Assembly: GCA_965240325.2 (NCBI GenBank)
Contig: OZ251240.1
Coordinates: forward strand, 310,001-374,000
Reading direction: 5' to 3'
Length of the DNA: 64,000 nucleotides
Source of the DNA: Rebecca billardiae RCC1528
Taxonomy: Eukaryota > Haptophyta
This document shows positions 24,740-35,453 of this stretch, one piece after another; position 1 is the first letter of the stretch, and each line of letters opens with the position of its first letter. The translations under genes and the position numbers were made by a program. The notes under the pieces were generated by a model. The model saw nothing but the letters and a program-made list of their open reading frames with translations. It was not told the origin of the DNA and ran no database searches.

Positions 24740-27700
24740 CAGGCCTGCGGAAGCAGGCTGCTGCTGCTGCTCGGCTCAGTCGTGCGGCGCGAGGCGAGCG
24801 GGCAGGCGGGTGGCAGTGGTGCTGATTGGCGCGTCCTCGACGCCCATGCTCGCTCCGAGCCGCGCTGCATGCCGCGCCGCCGCCACTCCTCACGGCCGCG
24901 CGCCCGCAGGGCTGCGGCTCCGCGCCCGAGCCGCAGCCCTGCGGCCGCAGCCCTGCGGCCGCAGCCCTGCGGCCGCAGGCCTGCGGTGGCCCAGCAGGCT
25001 GCTGCTGCTGCTCGGCTCACTCGCGCGGCGCGAGGCGATTAGCGCGTCCTCGACGCCCATGCTCGCTCCGAGCCGCGCTGCACGCCGCGCCGCCGCCACT
25101 CCTCACGGCCGCGCGCCCGCAGGGCTGCGGCTCCGCGCCCGAGCCGCAGCCCTGCGGCCGCAGCCCTGCGGACGCAGGCCTGCGGTGGCCCAGCAGGCTG
25201 CTGCTGCTGCTCGGCTCAGTCGCGCGGCGAGCGTGCGGGCGGCTGGCGGTGGTGCTGGACGGCGCGTCCTCGACGCCCATGCTCGCTCCGAGCCGCGCTG
25301 GACGCCGCGCCGCCGCCACTCCTCACGGCCGCGCGCCCGCAGGGCTGCGGCTCCGCGCCCGAGCCGCAGCCCTGCGGCCGCAGGCCTGCGGTGGCCCAGC
25401 AGGCTGCTGCTGCTGCTCGGTTCACTCGCGCGGCGCGAGGCGATTGGCGCGTCCTCGACGCTTATGCTCGCTCCGAGCCGCACTGCATGCCGCGCCGCCG
25501 CCACTCCTCACGGCCGCGCGCCCACAGGGCTGCGGCTCCGCGCCCGAGCCGCAGCCCTGCGGCCGCAGGCCTGCGGCCGCAGGCCTGCGGTGGCCCAGCA
25601 GGCTGCTGCTGCTGCTCGGCTCAGTCGCGCAGCACGCGGCGAGCGGGCGGGCGGCTGGCAGCGGTGCTGATTGGCGCGTCCTCGACGCCCATGCTCGCTC
25701 CGAGCCGCGCTGCATGCCTCGCCGCTGCCACTCCTCACGGCCGCGCGCCCGCAGGGCTGCGGCTCCGCGCAAGAGCCGCAGCCCTGCGGCCGCAGCCCTG
25801 CGGCCGCAGCCCTGCAGCCGCAGGCCTGCGGTGGCCCAGCAGGCTGCTGCTGCTGCTCGGCCCACTCGCGCGGCGCGAGGCGATTGGCGCGTCCTCGACG
25901 CCCATGCTCGCTTCGAGCCGCGCTGCACGCCGCGCCGCCGCCACTCCTCACGGCCGCGCGCCCGCAGGGCTGCGGCTTCGCGCCCGAGCCGCAGCCCTGC
26001 GGCGCAGGCCTGCGGCCGCAGGCCTGCGGAAGCAGGCTGCTGCTGCTGCTCGGCTCAGTCGTGCGGCGCGAGGCGAGCGGGCGGGCGGGTGGCAGCGTTG
26101 CAGATTGGCTTGTCCTCGACGCCCATGCTCGCTCCGAGCCGCGCTGCATGCCGCGCCGCCGCCACTCCTCACGGCCGCGCGCCCGCAGGGCTGCGGCTTC
26201 GCGCCCGAGCCGCAGCCCTGCGGCGCAGGCCTGCGGCCGCAGGCCTGCGGAAGCAGGCTGCTGCTGCTGCTCGGCTCAGTCGCGCGGCGAGCGGGCGGGT
26301 GGCTGGCGATGGTGCTGATTGGCACGTCCTCGCCGCCCATGCTCGCTCCGAGCCGCGCTGCACGCCTCGCCGCCGCCACTCCTCACGGCCGCGCGCCCGC
26401 AGGGCTGCGGCTTCGCGCCCGAGCCGCAGGCCTGCGGCCGCAGCCCTGCGGCCGCAGGCCTGCGGTGGCCCAGCAGGCTGCTGCTGCTGCTCGGCTCAGT
26501 CGCGCGGCGAGCGGGCGGGTGGCTGGCGATGGTGCTGATTGGCACGTCCTCGCCGCCCATGCTCGCTCCGAGCCGCGCTGCACGCCTCGCCGCCGCCACT
26601 CCTCACGGCCGCGCGCCCGCAGGGCTGCGGCTTCGCGCCCGAGCCGCAGCCCTGCGGCGCAGGCCTGCGGCCGCAGGCCTGCGGAAGCAGGCTGCTGCTG
26701 CTGCTCGGCTCAGTCGTGCGGCGCGAGGCGAGCGGGCAGGCGGGTGGCAGTGGTGCTGATTGGCGCGTCCTCGACGCCCATGCTCGCTCCGAGCCGCGCT
26801 GCATGCCGCGCCGCCGCCACTCCTCACGGCCGCGCGCCCGCAGGGCTGCGGCTCCGCGCCCGAGCCGCAGCCCTGCGGCCGCAGCCCTGCGGCCGCAGCC
26901 CTGCGGCCGCAGGCCTGCGGTGGCCCAGCAGGCTGCTGCTGCTGCTCGGCTCACTCGCGCGGCGCGAGGCGATTAGCGCGTCCTCGACGCCCATGCTCGC
27001 TCCGAGCCGCGCTGCACGCCGCGCCGCCGCCACTCCTCACGGCCGCGCGCCCGCAGGGCTGCGGCTCCGCGCCCGAGCCGCAGCCCTGCGGCCGCAGCCC
27101 TGCGGACGCAGGCCTGCGGTGGCCCAGCAGGCTGCTGCTGCTGCTCGGCTCAGTCGCGCGGCGAGCGTGCGGGCGGCTGGCGGTGGTGCTGGACGGCGCG
27201 TCCTCGACGCCCATGCTCGCTCCGAGCCGCGCTGGACGCCGCGCCGCCGCCACTCCTCACGGCCGCGCGCCCGCAGGGCTGCGGCTCCGCGCCCGAGCCG
27301 CAGCCCTGCGGCCGCAGGCCTGCGGTGGCCCAGCAGGCTGCTGCTGCTGCTCGGTTCACTCGCGCGGCGCGAGGCGATTGGCGCGTCCTCGACGCTTATG
27401 CTCGCTCCGAGCCGCACTGCATGCCGCGCCGCCGCCACTCCTCACGGCCGCGCGCCCACAGGGCTGCGGCTCCGCGCCCGAGCCGCAGCCCTGCGGCCGC
27501 AGGCCTGCGGCCGCAGGCCTGCGGTGGCCCAGCAGGCTGCTGCTGCTGCTCGGCTCAGTCGCGCAGCACGCGGCGAGCGGGCGGGCGGCTGGCAGCGGTG
27601 CTGATTGGCGCGTCCTCGACGCCCATGCTCGCTCCGAGCCGCGCTGCATGCCTCGCCGCTGCCACTCCTCACGGCCGCGCGCCCGCAGGGCTGCGGCTCC

Positions 27701-28400
27701 GCGCAAGAGCCGCAGCCCTGCGGCCGCAGCCCTGCGGCCGCAGCCCTGCAGCCGCAGGCCTGCGGTGGCCCAGCAGGCTGCTGCTGCTGCTCGGCCCACT
27801 CGCGCGGCGCGAGGCGATTGGCGCGTCCTCGACGCCCATGCTCGCTTCGAGCCGCGCTGCACGCCGCGCCGCCGCCACTCCTCACGGCCGCGCGCCCGCA
27901 GGGCTGCGGCTTCGCGCCCGAGCCGCAGCCCTGCGGCGCAGGCCTGCGGCCGCAGGCCTGCGGAAGCAGGCTGCTGCTGCTGCTCGGCTCAGTCGTGCGG
28001 CGCGAGGCGAGCGGGCGGGCGGGTGGCAGCGTTGCAGATTGGCTTGTCCTCGACGCCCATGCTCGCTCCGAGCCGCGCTGCATGCCGCGCCGCCGCCACT
28101 CCTCACGGCCGCGCGCCCGCAGGGCTGCGGCTTCGCGCCCGAGCCGCAGCCCTGCGGCGCAGGCCTGCGGCCGCAGGCCTGCGGAAGCAGGCTGCTGCTG
28201 CTGCTCGGCTCAGTCGCGCGGCGAGCGGGCGGGTGGCTGGCGATGGTGCTGATTGGCACGTCCTCGCCGCCCATGCTCGCTCCGAGCCGCGCTGCACGCC
28301 TCGCCGCCGCCACTCCTCACGGCCGCGCGCCCGCAGGGCTGCGGCTTCGCGCCCGAGCCGCAGGCCTGCGGCCGCAGCCCTGCGGCCGCAGGCCTGCGGT
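24740..28400. repeat. Nested higher-order duplications, 1934-bp and 1714-bp periods
   Basis: A 1934-bp block (about 24740-26673) recurs at about 26674-28400. It carries rare markers in the same order: gcgattagcgcgtcc, gctggacgccgc, cgacgcttatgctcgc and gttgcagattggcttgtcc. The segment near 24240-24660 also recurs at about 25950-26380, 1714 bp away, and again 1934 bp further on. At least two rounds of duplication overlap here. Confidence 0.85.
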
Positions 28401-30268
28401 GGCCCAGCAGGCTGCTGCTGCTGCTCGGCTCAGTCGTGCAGCGCGCGGCGAGCGGGCGGGCGGGTGGCAGCGGTGCTGATTGGCGCGTCCTCGCCGCCCA
28501 TGCTTGCTCCGAGCCGCGCTGCATGCCTCGCCGCCGCCACTCCTCACGGCCGCGCGCCCGCAGGGCTGCGGCTTCGCGCCCGAGCCGCAGCCCTGCGGCC
28601 GCAGGCCTGCGGTGGCCCAGCAGGCTGCTGCTGCTGCTCGGCTCAGTCGCGCGGCGTGAGGCGAGCGGGCAGGCGGGTGGCCAGTGCTGATTGGCACGTC
28701 CTCGCCGCCCATGCTCGCTCCGAGCCGCGCTGCATGCCTCGCCGCCGCCACTCCTCACGGCCGCGCGCCCGCAGGGCTGCGGCTTCGCGCCCGAGCCGCA
28801 GCCCTGCGGCCGCAGCCCTGCGGCCGCAGGCCTGCGGTGGCCCAGCAGGCTGCTGCTGCTGCTCGGCTCAGTCGCGCGGCGCGAGGCGAGCGGGCAAGCA
28901 GGTGGCCGGTGCTGATTGGCACGTCCTCGCCGCCCATGCTCGCTCCGAGCCGCGCTGCATGCCTCGCCGCCGCCACTCCTCACGGCCGCGCGCCCGCAGG
29001 GCTGCGGCTTCGCGCCCGAGCCGCAGCCCTGCAGCCGCAGCCCTGCGGCCGCAGGCCTGCGGTGGCCCAGCAGGCTGCTGCTGCTGCTCGGCTCAGTCGC
29101 GCGGCGCGAGGCGAGCGTTCAGGCGGGTGGCCGGTGCTGATTGGCACGTCCTCGACGCCCATGCTCGCTCCGAGCCGCGCTGCACGCCGCGCCGCCGCCA
29201 CTCCTCATGGCCGCGCGCCCGCAGGGCTGCGGCTTCGCGCCCGTGCCGCAGCCCTGCGGCCGCAGGCCTGCGGTGGCCCAGCAGGCTGCTGCTGCTGCTC
29301 GGCTCAGGCGCGCGGCGCGAGGCGAGCGGGCAAGCAGGTGGCCGGTGCTGATTGGCGCGTCCTCGCCGCCCATGCTCGCTCCGAGCCGCGCTGCACGCCG
29401 CGCCGCCTCCACTCCTCACGGCCGCGCGCCCGCAGGGCTGCGGCTTCGCGCCCGAGCCGCAGCCCTGCGGCCGCAGGCCTGCGGTGGCCCAGCAGGCTGC
29501 TGCTGCTGCTCGGCTCAGTCGCGTTGCGCGAGGCGAGCGTTCAGGCGGGTGGCCGGTGCTGATTGGCACGTCCTCGACGCCCATGCTCGCTCCGAGCCGC
29601 GCTGCATGTCCCGCCGCCGCCACTCCTCACGGCCGCGCGCCCGCAGGGCTGCGGCTCCGCGCCCGAGCCGCAGCCCTGCGGCCGCAGGCCTGCGGCCGCA
29701 GGCCCTGCGGCTGCAGGCCTGCGGTGGCCCAGCAGGCTGCTGCTGCTGCTCGGCTCAGTCGCGCAGCACGCGGCGAGCGGGAGCGCCTGTGGCGTCGGTA
29801 CTGGGTGGCACGTCGTCGCCGCCCATGCTCGCTCTGCGCCGTGCTGTATGCCGCGCCGCCGCTACTCCTCACGGCCGCGCGCCCGCAGGGGGCTGGCAGG
29901 GCTGCGGCTTCGCGCCCGAGCCGCAGCCCTGCGGCCGCAGGCCTGCGGCCGCAGGCCCTGCGGCTGCAGGCCTGCGGTGGCCCAGCAGGCTGCTGCTGCT
30001 GCTCGGCTCAGTCGCGCAGCACGCGGCGAGCGGGAGCGCCTGTGGCGTCGGTACTGGGTGGCACGTCGTCGCCGCCCATGCTCGCTCTGAGCCGTGCTGT
30101 ATGCCGCGCCGCCGCTACTCCTCACGGCCGCGCGCCCGCAGGGGGCTGGCAGGGCTGCGGCTTCGCGCCCGAGCCGCAGCCCTGCGGCCGCAGGCCTGCG
30201 GTGGCCCAGCAGGCTGCTGCTGCTGCTCGGCTTAGTCGCGCGGCGCGAGGTGAGCGGGCGGGCGGGTT

Positions 30269-30634
30269 GTGTCGTTACTAGCAGTCGTGCTCTCACTGCT
30301 TTTCTGGTTGGCGGCCATCGCTGTTACTGTACAGTATTGAATCTTTGACTGTACCGAGTAACGTATCTCGCCTGCCTAAGATGTGTGCGTCTCTACTGTA
30401 TTGCTTTCGCACACAGCTTACCGGCGGTAGCAGGCGGACGTGCCACGTCCGTCCAACCCAGCGAGACCTCCATTCGCCCGCCCTCCACTTTCTGGCCCAC
30501 CCGCTCTTGGAGGGAGTGCACTCCACGCGCACGCGCCTGGCTCGCAGTCTCTATTGGCGACAGTGACACGTGTCGACGTCTATACCACTTCACGCGCCAC
30601 ACGCTGTTGCCGTTCGCCTCGATCTGCGTGCTCC
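30269..30634. other. Satellite-to-gene transition, leader of the methyltransferase gene
   Basis: GC content drops sharply after the satellite. It contains one copy of a dispersed motif (30365-30394) and short stem-forming sequence around ctgtacagtattgaatc. The methyltransferase reading frame is open from about 30440 but has no ATG before 30635, so this is most likely promoter and 5' leader. Confidence 0.5.
30365..30394 (+). repeat. Dispersed short motif, copy 1 (partial)
   Basis: Reads atctcgcctgcctaagatgt then gtgcgtctct. It matches the first half of a roughly 47-bp motif found at 36078-36124, 49429-49476 and, inverted, 60684-60735. Function unknown; probably the end of an old mobile element. 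Confidence 0.6.
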
Positions 30635-32575
30635 ATGAGCTCCCTGCCGGATGAGTGCACACCTGCCAGGCCTCAGGCGCGCCGGGGGCATGCCAAAGCT
30701 GGATGGCGCCGTCCCAAGGGCGGCACGCACGACCCGCGCTTGCGCGCGAATCGGATCGCCAACGAAGAGCGCCTACGCGCTGGCATGCTCCTCTACCGTG
30801 CTCGCATGGAGTCGCAATCATCCGAGCTGGACGCGAGTGTCCGCTTGACGCTGGCGGGTGCGCCCGCGCTCGCGTTTGGTCGGCAGCACACGGAGGAGGA
30901 CGCGATGGCGCACAGCATCGGTGCAGGTCGCAGCCACCCGCAACGTCTCCCTGAGCATGTTTCTGAGCCGTTGGCACCTTGGTCCAGAGCTATCCGAACG
31001 ACGGCCGCCACTGCGCTCCCACCGCCGGCGCAGCCACCGACGACACGCGTGCACGCGCTCTCGAATCAGATGGCAGCCGAAGCGCTCCCGTTCGTGCCCC
31101 CGCTGAGGCTGGCGGAGGCGTGCCGCGTATGCCGGAGGGCTGCGCTACCGTCGAACGTCGTCGTGCGCACATGCCTTGCTTGCAGGCTGCCAACCTGCTC
31201 TGCATGCTGCCGCATCCCTGCGTCCACGGTGGGGGAGCAGTCAGCTCGCGCCGTGCTGGAGGAGGAGCCACTCTGTGACGCGTGCTTCACGGCTTGGCAA
31301 GGCGCAGGGCGTCTTCAGTACTCCGCCGCTGCCGAGCCCCTGCCGCGCGCGCGCTCCATCCGTGTGCACGAGCTGTACGCCGGCTCGCTCTCGCTGACTG
31401 TGCTCTTCCACGCGCTGTGGAAGCGCGGCCAGACGATCCCTGTCGTCTGTGCGCATGCGAGTGAGCAGTCGCAGTACTGCCGCGAGCTGCTCTGGCCGGC
31501 GATGGCGAAGCTGGGGGGCTATCGGCATGGGGAGGTCTCGCGACCACTTGTGGTCTCCAGCGACGCGCACGGCTGCCCTGCCCAGCGCAGATGGCGCGTC
31601 GGAGACGGCGCCGAGGTGCTTGTCGGCGGGAACCCGTGCGTGCACCATTCGAGAGCAAACACCGGCCGCAGGCCGCCGCCGGATGACCCGGCCGCGTGCC
31701 TCGACGCGCAGGCGGTCATGCGCGAGGCGAGCTCGAAGTGCGTGCTCATCATCGAGAATGTCTCGTGCTACTTCTCGGACCCGCGCTGGCTGTCGGCTGT
31801 CGCCGAGCTGTGCGGCAACGGCTGGGTGTGCCTCACCGGCAGCCTCGGATCCGGGGCGGGTGGGGCGGACGCACTCAGCGTGCCGCGCGACACGGCGGGT
31901 GTGGAGGCGCGCACGCGCCACATCTTCATCGCGGTGCGGCGGGGGGTGCTTCCGCGCAAGCGCATGCACGCCGACGCTGCGCGCACCGCGTTCGCCGAGG
32001 AGGTCCAGATCATGTGCGCCGCCGCGCGCAAGCAGCCGCCGCGCGACGCGATCCTGTGCGAGGACGCGGACTCGCTCGTCGCGGATGGCATCGTGGATGC
32101 TGCGGGCAAGCGCGAGCTGACCAAAGCGCTGACGGTCAAGCAGCAGGCCTACGTCGATGCCGCGCGCGAGGCTTACCCTGAGCGCGCGGGCGATCTCATC
32201 GTCGAGATCAGCATGAGCGCGCAGCACTCGACAGGAGCACTGCGCGCCAACGAGGAGCTGTGCACGATCCGCACGGAGAATCAGTACTACTCGACGCGGC
32301 TGTGCCGGCGGCTGTCCTGGCTTGAGATCGCGCGCGCGCACGAGCTGCCGCCTGTCATCATCCGCGCTGCTGCCATCGAGGCTGCCAAGAGCGCGGTGCT
32401 GCGCGGGGCGGGCGCGCTCCCGAAGGGCGTCACGCCCTCGGACGCGACGATGCACACTGCAGCCGCGTGTCGGCGAATGGTGGGCAACAGCTTCCACTCG
32501 CGCATCATGCTCGTGTACGTCAGCGCGCTCGTGCGCTACCTTCCGCACCTCTTCGCACAGATGCCCCCGCCCTGA
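30635..32575 (+). CDS. Cytosine-5 DNA methyltransferase with N-terminal Cys-rich zinc module
   Basis: Predicted to methylate cytosine in DNA using S-adenosylmethionine. It is a single open frame of 646 residues from the first in-frame ATG. The conserved C5-methyltransferase motifs appear in canonical order: I (RVHELYAGSLSLT, about 243-255), IV with catalytic Cys C335 (GGNPCVHHS), VI with E374 (LIIENV), VIII (EARTRHIFIAVRR), IX (RRLSWLEIARAHELP) and X (MVGNSFHSR, about 615). Ahead of them at about 163-215 is a CxxC-rich module (CRVCRR ... CLAC ... CSAC ... CDAC) of PHD/ADD/RING size. A Cys-rich module before the catalytic domain recalls DNMT3, but I cannot assign the subfamily. It abuts the satellite on the left and mobile elements on the right, so a transposon-borne enzyme is a real alternative to a host gene. 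Confidence 0.82.
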   Translation: MSSLPDECTPARPQARRGHAKAGWRRPKGGTHDPRLRANRIANEERLRAGMLLYRARMESQSSELDASVRLTLAGAPALAFGRQHTEEDAMAHSIGAGRSHPQRLPEHVSEPLAPWSRAIRTTAATALPPPAQPPTTRVHALSNQMAAEALPFVPPLRLAEACRVCRRAALPSNVVVRTCLACRLPTCSACCRIPASTVGEQSARAVLEEEPLCDACFTAWQGAGRLQYSAAAEPLPRARSIRVHELYAGSLSLTVLFHALWKRGQTIPVVCAHASEQSQYCRELLWPAMAKLGGYRHGEVSRPLVVSSDAHGCPAQRRWRVGDGAEVLVGGNPCVHHSRANTGRRPPPDDPAACLDAQAVMREASSKCVLIIENVSCYFSDPRWLSAVAELCGNGWVCLTGSLGSGAGGADALSVPRDTAGVEARTRHIFIAVRRGVLPRKRMHADAARTAFAEEVQIMCAAARKQPPRDAILCEDADSLVADGIVDAAGKRELTKALTVKQQAYVDAAREAYPERAGDLIVEISMSAQHSTGALRANEELCTIRTENQYYSTRLCRRLSWLEIARAHELPPVIIRAAAIEAAKSAVLRGAGALPKGVTPSDATMHTAAACRRMVGNSFHSRIMLVYVSALVRYLPHLFAQMPPP

Positions 32576-32766
32576 CAATATGTAAGACCGCGTTCCGCGA
32601 CTCAGGTTAGTATAGCAGCATCATATCAGATATATCGTCATCATCGTCATCATCGTCTCTACTGACTGTACTCTCGGTCTCTTGTCTAGTTGTCTCGATC
32701 GATCGATCTCTTGATGATGTCTAGCAGAGTCTATTATTATATTATTATATTTATAATTATATATAT
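32576..32766. other. AT-rich spacer downstream of the methyltransferase
   Basis: 191 bp with catcatcgtcatcatcg and attattatattattatattt runs, the most AT-rich non-microsatellite stretch here. It probably contains the 3' end of the methyltransferase transcript. No gene is visible. Confidence 0.5.
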
Positions 32767-35409
32767 ATGGCGGGCCGTAGGTCCGCCCCTTGTAGTGCCC
32801 GGGAAAAAGATAAGAAAAAGAAAAGGAAAAAAGAAAATCGCCTCGCAAAGAAAAGAAAATCGCCTCGCTCACTGCCGGGTCGCTTCGCTCACTACCGGGC
32901 GCCCCCGCAGCTCCCACTGGGGACGCTCGGCCGAAAACCATACAGGCTGGTCTCACCAGGAACTTCCCGAGGCTTTGGATTTTTTTTTCAGTCCCACTGC
33001 GTCTGCGGAAAATTCTCGATGGCGCCATTAAATCGGCCGCATCGAGAGCTCTCCGACGAGGGGTCGCACGCCTCTGTCCGCCCCGCCGTTGTCGAGATTC
33101 AAACCCCCACCCCCCTGCAAAAAATGAACGGCGCGCGATCTCGGTCCGTGCGACCCCTAGTGGTGTTGTTCACACGGTTGCCCGTACCCCAAGCCCCTCT
33201 CCTCATCCCCACCCTCGCTGTAGCACTGAAACATTGCGTCGTTGTTCTCGCCCGCAGAAGCCGCCGAGCGTTGCGGGTCAACGTGGGACCTGGCATGAGT
33301 GACAGGTGTCTTCATGTCCCACAGCGCGTCTCTCCGATGCTGTCGAGGTATGTGGGCCTCATCGCGCTCGTTGCAACGTCCTTCCTGCGCCTCCCCACCT
33401 GTATCAGTGCCTGACGATGTTGCTTGGAGCACACTCAACCCGCCTTGCCGCCGCACTGTTCAGGGCGGAACTCCTTCGCAATGTTGAAGCGTGCGGCTGC
33501 CCTTGACAGACGTACGTAGGCTCTCGCACCCCCCGCTTCCACTGCGACAGATTCGAATACCTGCTGCGAGTGAGCCAACTGCGACGAAGTGCAATGTGCT
33601 CGTCGTGTTCGTTCGGAGCCGTTCGAGCGGCGCGCAAGTGACAAGTGCATCTGGCGAGGTCCCACCAACAGAGGCAGGGGCTTTGGCAGTAACCACAGCG
33701 ATCATGGAACGGCTCGCGCGGGCGCAGTCATCAAGCAGTGCGCCATGCTCCGCCTCCGCGCGGGCCAGGTCCGCGCGTGGCCGACCTCGTGGTGATGGAT
33801 GCCGCCTGGGCGTCCGAAGCGGCAGAAGCCCGCCGGACTGCGGAAACCCCGACGAAACCTCAGTTCAGCGCCACTTCAGACTGCTCGGCCCACTGTGAAA
33901 ACCACTGTGACGGCGCCTCCGCGGCGGAGCGCCGGGCACGAGGTGAGCGACGCGCGCGGCTCCGCGGACAATTTTGTCGGGGACTAGACCCACGATGCGA
34001 GCGATCGTACTCAGCCGATTCCCCGTGCTCGCCCGCCGCGAGCGCGGACACGTCGGCAGCGCTCGGGAAGTTCTTGGTGAGACCAGCCTGTATGGCGCCT
34101 GGCGCGGAGCGCGTGGGCCGCGCGCGCCGAATCCAACGCCGGCGCGGACATCATGAGGGGATTCCAGAGACGTGTTTTCGCCCGATTCGCGATTGCTGCC
34201 CTCGTCGTCTCGCGTGCAGGTCGAACGGGGCCCAAATCGACCCGTTTGATGCGGTACGCTCGGCGCGTCGACACGATCGTGCGACCTGGGGCGATCCTCG
34301 CCCGACGTGCACGTCGAAAGCTCGCACCGGCCATAGCATCATGCGCTGCGCACGATGACCGCCTCGCGCGATCCACCGTTGCGCGTCGGGCTCGGTGCGA
34401 GAAAGCCCTCATCACGAGGCGTCTCGCGGGCGGGAAGCGCCATCGCACGCGACGCAAGATTTTAGATTTGGCGCGGCCTTCTGAACTCGATCGCCGAAAT
34501 CCGCGCACCGGACTCAGCCCATTGCTCGCGGTCCGGTCCCTCAGCCGAAGCCCACGTCCGGCCTGCATGGCGTCGACGGTGACCAATGCGACGGAAGCGC
34601 AGCGCCAACGGCGTACGACGCGCTGCGGACGCACCTCCCGGGTCTGTCGCCGTGGCAGCAACCGCGTCATCGCGAGTTGGCGACCCTCGCCGCAGCGCGA
34701 CACAGACAAGCCCGTGATGCCATCCGCAGAGAGATGAAACGTCGAGCATGCAACATCGCCGCGCCATGGCCTCGTCCATGGCGCAGGCGCTGCGGGACGA
34801 GGCGGAAGTCGTCACGCCGGTGACGGATGCGCTGCGATTCGTGTGCTCGCGTGAGCAGCGCTTGCCCACTCTCGATCGCGAGTGCACACGCTGTCGCTGT
34901 GTGCGCGCGCGCGCACAACCAACAGCTCCTCGTGCCGCCGAGCACGCGAGCGCCAGACCTGTCGAAGATGCGAAGAGCGACGACCGCGTGAACGTCAACG
35001 CGCTCGTGCTCAGCGTGGTGGCCGTGTACGACGTCAACGCGACCTGCGCCGAGCCCACGGCGGCGAGGCGCTCGATTACGCCATCGCGGTCGATATGCGG
35101 CACATACTCAGCAACGCGTATCCGCGCTCGCGCGGAGCAACGGGCTACCCGCCCCGCCCCGCGTGCTGCACATTCCCTCGTGGGTGTGGGCCTCGCTGAT
35201 GCGCATACAATACTCTAAGAGTACAGACCGTGAAACATGTGTACATCACGTCGGGGAGCCAACTTCACGTGTCACTGGTCCTTGCACTCGACTGTCCGTC
35301 ACCCACGGCCACGAGCGAATGTGGAAAGACGCGAACCCGCAAAGGATACATTGTCATTGCGACAGCACTGGCACGGCCCGCCGACCCCCGCCCGCCAGGG
35401 CACAGTTTA
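32767..35409 (+). mobile_element. Degenerate repeat element, copy A (interrupted)
   Basis: Matches 49481-50708 in inverted orientation. Both copies have the hairpin-forming end ggcgggccgtaggcccgcc (copy A has one change), the purine-rich gggaaaaagataagaaa tract, a shared ~1-kb body and the end cgcccgccagggca. The motif ggcgggccgt occurs inverted near both ends. Copy A carries a nested insertion (32939-34094) and keeps about 150 bp and about 65 bp that copy B lacks. Short protein-like stretches such as ALDYAIAVDMRHILSNAYP and LHIPSWVWASLMRIQYSK lie in different frames near 35040-35230, suggesting a decayed element-encoded protein of unrecognised family. Confidence 0.75.
32939..34094. mobile_element. 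Non-autonomous inverted-repeat DNA transposon nested in copy A (1156 bp)
   Basis: Bounded by 30-bp inverted repeats: catacaggctggtctcacca... at 32939-32968 and its complement ending agaccagcctgtatg at 34065-34094, with one mismatch that I could see. Copy B has the empty site (ccgaaaac then gcgcctggcgcgg, with five bases aacag between), which confirms insertion. No clear target duplication is visible. I recognise no transposase inside; the short open frames look like noise. Confidence 0.85.
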
Positions 35410-35417
35410 TATTTAAT

Positions 35418-35421
35418 AATA

Positions 35422-35453
<32 letters not shown>

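Larger units (their letters stand above)
20031..30268. repeat. GC-rich tandem satellite array, block 2
   Basis: Continuation of the block 1 array beyond the transposon, roughly 48 monomers by length. Toward the right edge (after about 28400) monomers lose palindrome units, acquire gccgccc variants (cctcgccgcccatgctcgct), and end in two longer divergent units (about 29690-30180) with the joint gggagcgcctgtggcgtcgg. The last recognisable satellite sequence is gcgggcgggcgggttgtgtc near 30268. A homogeneous core with decayed edges is usual for arrays maintained by unequal exchange. Confidence 0.94.

Noticed and set aside
1-30268. CRISPR-like array
   Set aside because: Regular repeats are present, but there are no unique spacers between short repeats; the whole 213-bp unit is repeated in a eukaryotic genome.
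32767-32800. 5S rRNA-like start (ggcgggccgtaggtccgcc)
   Set aside because: The palindromic start resembles a structured RNA end, but no 5S body or internal control sequence follows.
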